A stretch of DNA of 64,000 nt from Pieris napi (taxonomy: Eukaryota; Arthropoda; Insecta; Lepidoptera; Pieridae), in assembly GCF_905475465.1 (NCBI RefSeq), contig NC_062251.1:2783001-2847000 (forward strand). The letters run 5' to 3'. Positions 56,246 through 64,000 of this stretch are shown piece by piece. The number at the start of each line of letters is the position of its first letter. Position 1 is the stretch's first letter. The position numbers were made by a program, and so were the translations under genes. A model generated the notes under the pieces. The model made no database searches and was not told where the DNA came from. It saw nothing but the letters and a program-made list of their open reading frames with translations.

Positions 56246-56811
56246 AACTAATATTATAAAGAGGAAAGATTTGATATTTTGTTTGTTTGAAATGAATACG
56301 CTCCGAAACTACTGGACAGATTTAAAAAATTCTTTCACCGTTGGCAAGCTACACTATTCCCGAGTGACATAGGCTATGTTTCATTTTCAAAAAAAATACG
56401 GATGCTTACTAAAACTTGAATAATCTAACCCAAGGTGTAAAAAAATTAACAAAAAACTTCCTTCAATCGTGTGCGCTGCGAAAACTATTAATATATTATA
56501 AATAGAAAAAAATGATATATTACAATTTTTCAGGACACACCACTATATATAAAAAATGTCGCGACAGCATGTCTCTTTTTTATTAAAATACCACCGCTAG
56601 AAAAGGCTCTTTACGAACGAACTCGGTACGAACTAGGTATTGATCCTTATCAAAATAAATACCAACGTTTCACATAAGCTACAATTTAATGGCATAACCG
56701 CCAAAAAAGGCATGGTTGATTGGTGTTCTCCTACCGTTTCTCTTGAATAGTTTACTACTATGTAATATAACAAAAATCTTAGCCACAGCAACGCTTGGCC
56801 GAGTCTACTAG
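56246..56811 (+). mobile_element. Helitron type 2, 5'-truncated, just upstream of sim exon 1
   Basis: CTAATATTATAAAGAGGAAA to GGCCGAGTCTACTAG|T. Its 3' end lies ~107 bp before the sim ATG and ~60 bp before the candidate acceptor. Confidence 0.82.
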
Positions 56812-56870
56812 TTCTAGATAAATTTAATTTAAATGCCTTAAGGTCGTTTAAAAATCCCATTCAATTTTCA

Positions 56871-56917
56871 CAGCGTGCCGCAAAGAGTCGCGGCCTCACT
56901 CCCTCAACGCTGCGATC
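56871..56917 (+). promoter_or_regulatory. Candidate splice acceptor and in-frame leader upstream of the sim ATG
   Basis: TCAATTTTCACAG ends at 56873. The 44 nt from there to the ATG are open in frame (reading RKESRPHSLNAAI before Met). The first coding exon may therefore be longer and joined to an upstream exon outside or hidden in the window. This is inference from splice-site shape and an open frame. Confidence 0.4.
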
Positions 56918-57092
56918 ATGAAAGAAAAGAGCAAGAATGCAGCGAGATCGAGAAGAGAAAAGGAGAATGCAGAATTCCTGGAGTTGGCGAAGTTGCTGCC
57001 ACTCCCTTCTGCGATTACGTCGCAGCTGGATAAAGCATCTGTCATACGGCTGACGACCAGTTACCTGAAGATGAGACAGGTTTTTCCTGATG
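56918..57092 (+). CDS. sim: single-minded (bHLH-PAS transcription factor), coding exon 1: bHLH
   Basis: Sim is a nuclear bHLH-PAS factor that pairs with Tango/ARNT and specifies midline cells of the insect central nervous system. This exon encodes residues 1-58: the basic region (MKEKSKNAARSRREKEN) and helix-loop-helix (ELAKLLPLPSAITSQLDKAS, then VIRLTTSYLKM and VFPDG). The sequence fits Sim rather than the related Trachealess, which has KMLPLPAAITSQLDKASIIR and a different continuation. The open frame runs one codon into the intron; the donor G|GTATGT at 57093 joins exon 2 to give GLGDAWG, as in Sim. Five exons are visible, 773 nt coding 257 residues plus two bases. The rest of PAS-B and the C-terminal region lie beyond the window. 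Confidence 0.96.
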
Positions 57093-57111
57093 GTATGTAA
57101 TTGGTTTTAGT

Positions 57112-57470
57112 TGGTAGTTATTTCGACTATGTATTTGCGTGTTGTTCCCACGAGAATGTAAGTGCGTGCTCCTATTTCACCATGCCTCCTGCTGATAGAG
57201 GACAAATCTTTGTTTTTAATTTATTTCATTATTATTAATTACTTGTCATGTGAAACATGGTTGCATCATACAAACATTGTGTAAAACAAAAAACTTGGCA
57301 ATTAAAAACAGTGGCGGGGAGTTTATTGCCAGTTCTCTTCCGTTCTACGCCCTTGATTTGAGAACTGGCAGTTAATGTAAAATTAGAAGCATTTCATATA
57401 TATTTCTTTTTTGACGTTCATAAGTGTACATTGTGTTACCTAAATGAATAAATGATTTTGAATTTTGAAT
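57112..57470 (+). mobile_element. LINE 3' end, family E, in sim intron 1
   Basis: TAGTTATTTCGACTATGTAT through GGCGGGGAGTTTATTGCCAG to AATGATTTTGAATTTTGAA. It begins ~20 bp past the exon 1 donor. Confidence 0.75.
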
Positions 57471-57836
57471 GTAACTAATGGATGATTCTATGTAAGCTAA
57501 TTGCACACATAGAATCATCCAGCTCTCATAGTAAAGGACATAAGGACAGGAACGACGTTTATGACCTGATAGTCAGGCACCGTGTGTCAGGCACAGATGG
57601 GTCATACTTAATAAAACATAATTTTATACACAATAAATAACACTAACACTTTTTTTCGTCGTAAGATTGGTGTCGAGAAAATCTATCATACTGTTATAAT
57701 ACCAATTAACATATAAATTAATCGAAAGGAATTTCGTTCCATCCGGGTGTCCCTTGACACCACTAAAGTTTTTTGTAACATTCTCACACCCATTTTATGT
57801 CTTGAGATACCATGGGCCTTACAAAGTGTTTTGCAG

Positions 57837-58012
57837 GCCTAGGAGACGCTTGGGGCGCCGCCCCACCACCACCGCAGCCGCGGGAGCTCTCCATACGGGA
57901 ACTTGGGTCCCATCTACTTCAGACGCTCGATGGCTTCATCTTCGTAGTGGCACCTGATGGGAAGATCATGTATATCAGTGAGACTGCGTCGGTACACCTC
58001 GGTTTGAGTCAG
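57837..58012 (+). CDS. sim: single-minded, coding exon 2: start of PAS-A
   Basis: The acceptor is TTTTGCAG. The exon encodes residues 59-117: a linker with four prolines, then ELGSHLLQTLDGFIFVVAPD and GKIMYISETASVHLGLSQ, the first half of PAS-A, nearly identical to Drosophila Sim as I recall it. The donor CAG|GTATGG leaves phase 0. Other apparent starts in this stretch are frame shadows. Confidence 0.96.
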
Positions 58013-58742
58013 GTATGGAGGTTTAACCGACTTTAAAAGGGAGGAGGTTTCTCAACTCAACCGTATATTTTTTTGTGTAAAACTTATGATTAATATGTTG
58101 TTGATTTTTTATTGAGTAAAAGATGCCCAAGGATGGAAGGAGCATGGACTCCAAGGGTGGTACCAGGATGATGATGGCATCCCAATGAAATCGGACCTTC
58201 GAAACTGAACTGGCTTTGAACCATCTTTCTTTAAGCTCTTTACGAGCGTACGAGCTTTAAAAATTGTTAAAATTTTAAATTGATTCAGAACAATAATTTA
58301 TGGGCTCTTAAATAATATTAAATTTATTTGCAAAGAAAGTGGTACATTCAGATTGAAAACTGGTGCATAACCAAGAAATTCGTTTAATATATATAATATC
58401 TGTCCAAACATTAATGTTTAAACTCATCAGGATATGGCAATTCATAGATCAAGTCTGAACAAACTGGGTTGCAAGACCATTGCTGTACATTATGTTTCAC
58501 CTTAAACTATTCTTCGCTCAGCAGTTCAAGGTCAAAGTCGCGTGCGTCTATTGACAATTAGCTTACAGAGAGAAAATAAATTGTTTTGCAACATATTGCT
58601 ACAACCAAAAAATTGTGTATTCTTGTAAGAAACTTTAATTAAAGAGTGTTGAAGCGTGTCTTGCCAATTCACCTCCGTTTGAGAACTAATGTAAATTGAG
58701 AGTTTTTTTTTCATAATGCGATTTTGGCTTCGTTTTCGGTAG

Positions 58743-59018
58743 TGGAGCGTTCAAGTATTACGTAACGCAATTTTTGGAGATTATTGACCCCCCCCCCCAT
58801 GTATCTCGTCGTAACGTTTTTCAGTACCCTAGTACAGTATGTTCTCAAGCATAGTAAAACGTTTCGTGACCACCTTGTGTCTCTTAAGTTACTATTATGT
58901 GGTGTAAGTCGAAAATATTAACAATAACGCGTAATTCAATCCCCGCCCCGCATCGTAACGTTTTACAAAAGGACCCCCCCCCCTCCCAAAACGCGTTACG
59001 TAATACTTGAACGCTCCC
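58743..59018. mobile_element. Poly-C MITE F, copy 4, in sim intron 2
   Basis: 276 bp, TSD TAG (58740-58742 and 59019-59021); ends 45 bp before exon 3. Confidence 0.88.
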
Positions 59019-59063
59019 TAGCTCACTTTAGGTAGAATGAACTACATTTAGTGAATTTCACAG

Positions 59064-59185
59064 GTGGAGTTGACTGGCAATTCAATCTATGAGTACATCC
59101 ACCAAGCTGATCATGAAGAGATGAGCGCTGTTCTCAGCTTACAGCATCCACATAGTTATTTGGGTCATCAATGTCCATCTATTGG
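59064..59185 (+). CDS. sim: single-minded, coding exon 3: end of PAS-A
   Basis: After TTTCACAG the exon reads VELTGNSIYEYIHQADHEEM, then SAVLSLQHPHSYLGHQCPSI. VELTGNSIxEYIH is the Sim/Trachealess-type PAS-A end. The donor is ATTGG|GTAAGA, phase 2. The HPHSYLGHQC insert differs from the fly sequence and lies in a variable linker. Confidence 0.95.
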
Positions 59186-59489
59186 GTAAGAATCTGCTTC
59201 ATTTATTTAGTTCATAACAACTTCTGGATGGTAATTAAAAATTAGTAAGATTTTATTAAAGTTCGAAGAGAAATTTCAAAGCCTGGTTTGGAGTATTAGA
59301 ACGACGTGCGAGCATGTTCAAGTTAATGCTTGCGTCTGCTACTGATACTGCTGTGATCCTATGATGGTATGAGAGTCATGAAGTAGAGAGTGTGAAGAAG
59401 CTGTGGCCGAGTCAGAGATATGGTATTCTGATGCTTGAAGTGCCATAAGCCATAGGGTTCTTATTCTTTAACACGATATTCATAAGTTC

Positions 59490-59640
59490 AAGAAAGAGAA
59501 CTGGCAGGTACCTCGGACAAAGAATTAGTCTAGCTATTCAAAGGGTACGCCAGTTTATTCGGAACCTTGTCTAAAGGGACTCCTTTTAATAATATATTTT
59601 AGTTATTATATTTTAAGGTTAGTTTTTGTTTTTATGATAG
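59490..59640 (+). mobile_element. LINE family P end in sim intron 3
   Basis: Reads YLGQRISLAIQR before frame damage, then AAAGGGACTCCTTTTAATAA; broken at 59642 by a Helitron. Confidence 0.6.
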
Positions 59641-59641
59641 A

Positions 59642-60029
59642 CTAGCCGTTTCGCGCCCGCTTTGCTGGACGAATTAAAATAAATTTTATGTGTCATTATT
59701 TTATTTTTTTTTCATATTTTTATTATTCTTCTTTTTAACTTCCCGCTAAGAAAATTGAAATATTTCGAAAATCGAGTTTTTAACAGATGTTGACGTTTAG
59801 AGGTTCTAGGAAACCTCCCCGAATGTTTCCGCGGTGAAGTCCGTATGGATAAATTTTCATAAAAGTAAAACAGCAATAAAAAAATGAAGGAACGTTGGAA
59901 TTTAATAAATAATCTAGGAAAAATTTCGCATCGAATGGTGGTAGTTTCGCATAGTCATGTCGATACGATCAGTGGTTTAGGCGTGATTGAGCCTCAAACG
60001 AAGACCATTTTCATTATTTTTATGATAGA
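59642..60029 (-). mobile_element. Helitron type 4 in sim intron 3
   Basis: A|CTAGCCGTTTCGCGCCCGCT...TATGATAGA|T, sister of 26680. Confidence 0.85.
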
Positions 60030-60420
60030 TATTGGAGCGTTCCCCCTTTGAATAGACTAATTCTTTGTCCGAGGTAGCTGCCAGCTCTTCAGTCTAGTTT
60101 GACCTTTTAGATATATCCTTAAAAAGCCTTATAGCGCTAAGACCCCACGGACCAAGGGTCTTGACACCGAATGGGACAAAATCATATTCGGAGCCTAGAG
60201 GGGTATTTGCAGGCTTTAGCTTTTTCAGCCGCATCACAAGCTGCACCAGCTCTGTTGTTGGTTTCATATAGATGGGAAGGGGCCAGTGTGTCTGAACAGG
60301 TCATACTAGCACCCGGCCCATCTTCCATGGATTCAAACTTATACCGTCCGGTCTCTTACTCTTATTACCCATCAGAGCGTCATTACCCACGGCCAAAAGC
60401 CTAGTACGCGATGAACCCAG
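60030..60420 (-). pseudogene. LINE family P C-terminal coding remnant in sim intron 3
   Basis: Minus strand reads AGAACDAAEKAKACKYPSRL, then YDFVPFGVKTLGPWGLSAIR and LFKDISK, with frame breaks. The same peptide region appears in family C. Confidence 0.65.
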
Positions 60421-60476
60421 CTCAAAAGATTGTCATAGGTTTATTTTCTTTATTGACGTTCACAAGTGTACATTGT

Positions 60477-60593
60477 TTCCTCCCTCAAAGGCCGGCAACG
60501 CACCCACTAAGCATGGGTGTCTATGGGCTGCGAGACTGTCCTTTTTGGTCGTCCCGCAAGCTCGTTTGCCCCCCTATTATATTAAAAAAATAA
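60477..60593 (+). mobile_element. Short retroposon nested in LINE E, with TSD
   Basis: TTCCTCCCTCAAAGGCCGGC to ATTATATTAAAAAAATAA, flanked by ATTGT on both sides (60472-60476 and 60594-60598). The LINE E tail lies on either side (60440-60476 and 60594-60635). Confidence 0.75.
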
Positions 60594-60655
60594 ATTGTGT
60601 TACCTATATGAATAAATGAATTTGAATTTGAATTAATCAAACTTTATTTCCATAG

Positions 60656-60776
60656 CTACCCAGTCGGAGGTACTTGGAGCTCAAGTGTGGATATAGAATG
60701 CGAGAGAGCGTTCTTCATAAGAATGAAGTGTGTCCTAGCGAAACGTAATGCTGGTCTAACAACATCAGGATATAAG
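60656..60776 (+). CDS. sim: single-minded, coding exon 4: inter-PAS region
   Basis: After TTCCATAG the exon encodes residues 158-198. It includes ERAFFIRMKCVLAKRNAGLT and TSGYK, the highly conserved stretch between the two PAS domains. The donor is AAG|GTAATT, phase 0. Confidence 0.95.
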
Positions 60777-60896
60777 GTAATTTGTTTTATAGAACACGGG
60801 GCAAGAGGGACTTTCATTATTGTATGTAACTAACTAAAAATATTTGAAGATAAAAACATTTTTCATATTTCCAAGCATGTGTTGTATAATCGTGCT

Positions 60897-61160
60897 AATA
60901 TTATAAACGCGACAGTTTGTAAGTATGGATGGATGTTTGTTACTCTCTCATGAAAACTACTGAATGGATTTTAATGAAACTTCACAATAATACAGCTTAT
61001 TGTCTAAAATATCAAGTATAAAAAATCTGCCATCTGCGAGCTATCGTGCGCTGCCAAAACCGCTAGAGTTACACATATGTAATGTATGATGGAAATGTTT
61101 ATCTTAAATAGTGCTACAAAAAAGCCCGCCACAGTATATATCTATATCTTATGTGTAAGC
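60897..61160 (+). repeat. Helitron-like fragment in sim intron 4
   Basis: TAATATTATAAACGCGACAG and GTATGGATGGATGTTTGTTA have the look of a lepidopteran Helitron 5' end; no 3' end found. Confidence 0.4.
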
Positions 61161-61475
61161 TATAATAACCAAAATAGTTAATAACTACTATAAAAATTGA
61201 TAATTGATTCCTAAATGAGAATATATACTTTTATAGTTTTTGGTATTAAAAGTAGATAAAACATGTCTTTCACGCTACATCATTTGAAGAATTCCTGTTC
61301 TATATTCGGTGATCACAGAGCTATAGGTCCCTGTTTGAGCTGCTTTTTATGTTAATTCGTGTAAACCAAACGCGAGTAACCAGCCCCTCGCATTGTATAA
61401 TGTTAGCATACGTTCGAGTGTGTTAATTGGGCGAGGGGTGACTTCAATTTGTTTGGATTTGTAAAGCATATTGCT

Positions 61476-61723
61476 TGGATTGCTCGGTTACTAACATACC
61501 CGTACCCCTGACTGCGAATCCATGGGTCCCGGGTTCGATCCCCGGCTGAGACGAACATCGATGTGATGAGCATTTGGTGTTGTGCTTAGGTTGGGTGTTT
61601 AAATATGTATTTATATGTCTATCTATGATATGTATGTATATCCGTTGTCTAGTACCCATAACACAAGCTTCACCAGCTTAGCATGGGACTAGATCAATTG
61701 GTGTGAATTGTCTTTAAAAAAAA
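61476..61723 (+). mobile_element. tRNA-derived SINE, family 3, copy 2, in sim intron 4
   Basis: GGGTTCGATCCCCGG box to TTGTCTTTAAAAAAAA, ending 33 bp before exon 5. Confidence 0.85.
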
Positions 61724-61755
61724 TGTATTTTGCGATAAAAGAAATTTGGTTTCAG

Positions 61756-61934
61756 GTGATTCATTGTTCGGGCTACCTCCGCGCTCGGAGATTCGGCGAA
61801 GGTTCAGCCCCACTTGGGCTGATAGCGGTGGGTCATTCCCTCCCCCCCTCGGCTGTCACGGAATTGAAACTCCACTCAAACATGTTCATGTTCAGAGCGT
61901 CCCTGGACATGAGACTTATATTCTTGGATGCTAG
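61756..61934 (+). CDS. sim: single-minded, coding exon 5: start of PAS-B
   Basis: After GGTTTCAG the exon encodes residues 199-257: VIHCSGYLRARRFGEGSAPL, GLIAVGHSLPPSAVTELKLH, then SNMFMFRASLDMRLIFLDA, which opens PAS-B. The donor is GCTAG|GTAAGT, phase 2. I found no match to the next expected segment (LTGYEPQDLI-like) in 61935-64000, so exon 6 lies outside and this gene is partial in the window. Confidence 0.95.
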
Positions 61935-61993
61935 GTAAGTGTCAAAACATATTTTATTAAGTTAATTTTGTATTTGTCCTATATTTATTTATA

Positions 61994-62355
61994 CTAGCAG
62001 TAGCCAAGCGTTGCTGTGGCTAAGGTTTTAGTTATATTACATAGTAGTAAACTATTCAAGGGAAACGGTAGGAGAACACCAGTCATGGGGACCGCCATGC
62101 TTTTTTGGTGGTTATGCCATTAAATTGTAGCTTATGTGAAACGTTGGCACTTTCAACACAGCGCCATCTGTTAGAATTGTGACTATCAAATAATAAACAT
62201 ATATTTTGCAATAAAATAATATTGAGATGTAAGCTATCCTATCTTTTAAGTTAGATCAAACTGCACACGGTGTGCAAATTTGATTGAAATCGGTTCGGTA
62301 GTTTAGGAGTCCATAGCGGACAAATAACGTGACACGTAATTTATATATATTAAGA
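61994..62355 (-). mobile_element. Helitron type 2 short form in sim intron 5
   Basis: A|CTAGCAGTAGCCAAGCG...ATATATTAAGA|T, 60 bp past exon 5. Confidence 0.85.
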
Positions 62356-63110
62356 TTATACAAAAATATACATATAAAATAATAAAACTAAAGAGCAGGT
62401 TACAATCCTAATGTGGAACTATGAAAAAGAAACACCTACAGAGGGTAAAGTACAAGAAGTGCATAATTAATTATCCATAAAAACCCAAAATAAAGTAAAA
62501 TCTAAAGAAAAATTAAAAATATGTATGAACAAAAATTTTAATGCCAATTAAAAGGTTAACTAAGTCACAATACCTACTATTAATATATATAATAATAGTA
62601 GCTTACGAGGCAGAAAAAAAATGATCAAAAAAAGCTTTCGTAACGTTTTACAAAAGACCCCCCCCCCAAATTCGTTACGTAATACTAACGAATAGCCCCT
62701 GTATGCTTTTGTATACTGTTTTTTTCAGTCTCTGAAGCTTAGTCACCTTAAGGATTCCTCATGTTTTAGTAAGACCAAGTGATAATGATGACCAAGTTAT
62801 TGCTTGTCCTTTAAACTCACAGACAATTGAAAACTCGATGGTACAACTACGAGGCTTCGGTGAAACGGTCAGTTACGATTCGTTTTACCGCTGATTGGCG
62901 TGAACTAATAAATTTGAACGCGTTTCCAATATACAAGGACCAGGCGAATAATATCCATAAATGCAAATAATTATTTTTAAGTCACTATATTTTAGTAAAT
63001 AATAGTAAAGTTATTTAATATGTATTTCTTTATAAACACACTTAATTATAAAAACAATATAACCTTAAATTATAATATACTAAAATAAATTATTAAAAGG
63101 AGTTCCTTTA
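62356..63110. other. sim intron 5, mostly unassigned
   Basis: A truncated MITE F end sits at 62638-62690 (CGTAACGTTTTACAAAAGAC with a C9 run). No sim exon found. Confidence 0.45.
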
Positions 63111-63114
63111 TAAT

Positions 63115-63380
63115 AATAATTAATAATTTATTTATTGCAAGAATATGGTACAAAATGTTAAGGTGATACAATCGTAAATCGTTCGCATATTCTGCCACAC
63201 ACGATGGCGCGCAAATTTGTCTTAAAGAATTTTACATTATTATTCAAAGTTAATTCTTATGTTATCTAGTCTATTATATTATATACATACATCATTAACT
63301 TTATATCAATTACGGTGTTTCATGCAAATAATCATTTATTGAATAGTAAATTTTTTCTAAAAGTAATTCACTAAGTCGCT
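63115..63380 (-). mobile_element. LINE 3' end, family O
   Basis: TTATTTATTGCAAGAATATG to ATAATCATTTATTGAATAGT. Confidence 0.7.
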
Positions 63381-63384
63381 TTTT

Positions 63385-63540
63385 TTAGGCAATGTTCCGA
63401 AGATACTGGTAGCGTTTCCCCTTTGAATAGCTAGACTAATTCTTTGTCCGAGGTAGCTGCCAGCTCTTCGGTCTCCTGTGATGTCGACTAACCGACTAAC
63501 TTTTTGATATCTCCTTAAAACGCCTTATAATGCAAATTAT
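63385..63540 (-). pseudogene. LINE family P C-terminal coding remnant
   Basis: Minus strand reads LVDITGDRRAGSYLGQRISL then AIQRGNATSIFGTLPK in one open frame, the cleanest copy of this peptide in the window. Confidence 0.75.
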
Positions 63541-63629
63541 TCATTCCATTTACAGATCCTTTTTAGTGACTTAAAAACTAATTTTAGTACTTAACAACAA
63601 ATTAAAATACATTCTCAACCTACAATAAT

Positions 63630-63900
63630 AAAAATTAAATTAAAAAGTCTCTGTGGCAGTACCTTATTAGGAATTCCCTTCTGTATTGCGATACTTATTC
63701 GTTGAGGACCAGCTCTGGGGTCACCGGTACTACCAGGCGCCAAATTAAATCTTTAATTAGCTGTGCATTTGAACCCCATGGCCCAAAACTAGAAGGGAAC
63801 AAAATCAGAGTTAAAGATTTGAGCCGTTTATTAATTTCCGCCTGCGCCCGCGCAAGCTTTATTGCTTGTGCGAGGGATAGACGGAGATAACGTATACACA
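63630..63900 (-). mobile_element. LINE 3' end, family C, with longer coding part
   Basis: Minus strand keeps SFGPWGSNAQLIKDLIWRLV and upstream LAQAIKLARAQAEINKRLK. 63935-64000 at the edge is a family E fragment (plus). Confidence 0.65.
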
Positions 63901-64000
63901 AGTAGAATCCCCTACCAAAGTCCCATTAATGAAGTAGATTTTCTTGCCAGTTCTTCTTGATTTACGCCCATCATTCGGTGGTGATAAATGTAAAAACCTT

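Noticed and set aside
57754..57957. Alternative frame overlapping sim exon 2
   Set aside because: Shifted frame; the family-matching frame with proper splice sites is the other one.
61944..64000. Search for sim exon 6 (PAS-B continuation)
   Set aside because: No LTGYE- or YKGQVTTKYYRF-like reading in any frame; only repeats seen.

Overview
This is a eukaryotic window from an AT-rich insect genome, most likely a moth or butterfly (Lepidoptera). The grounds are three intron-bearing or nuclear animal genes, insect-type protein sequences, and a very heavy load of Helitrons, tRNA-derived SINEs, 5'-truncated LINE ends and MITEs of the kinds common in Lepidoptera. There are no bacterial operons, rRNA genes, CRISPR arrays or clear free-standing tRNA genes.

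Genes. (1) 2665-4203, minus strand: an intact, intronless 512-residue dyskerin / Nop60B, the box H/ACA pseudouridine synthase. (2) 4811-5630, plus strand: a two-exon gene for RPB8, the shared RNA polymerase subunit; it splices to exactly 150 residues and is divergent from dyskerin across a 607-bp gap. (3) 56918-61934, plus strand: the first five coding exons of single-minded (sim), a bHLH-PAS transcription factor; the gene runs off the right edge. Dyskerin and RPB8 are housekeeping genes for RNA modification and transcription. sim is a developmental regulator. No functional link is implied by their proximity.

The roughly 50 kb between RPB8 and sim holds no gene I could recognise. It is a mosaic of transposable elements: at least 20 Helitron-like copies (5'-TC, 3'-CTAG, mostly inserted between A and T), three tRNA-like SINE families, LINE 3' ends from several families with readable C-terminal peptides, and about ten families of MITEs or DNA elements. 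Many are nested, and several empty target sites can be rebuilt by eye with target-site duplications (TSDs). The most distinctive elements are a 1.93-kb transposon with ~505-bp terminal inverted repeats and decayed coding exons (37370-39299), a MITE amplified in tandem with an exact 145-bp period (34706-35157), and a ~275-bp poly-C-bearing MITE family with four different 3-bp TSDs. All five visible sim introns also carry transposon insertions, some within 60 bp of a splice site.

I did not find a new multi-gene system. The sequence supports ordinary host genes set in an unusually readable record of nested transposition. Family names marked as inference need a repeat-library search.
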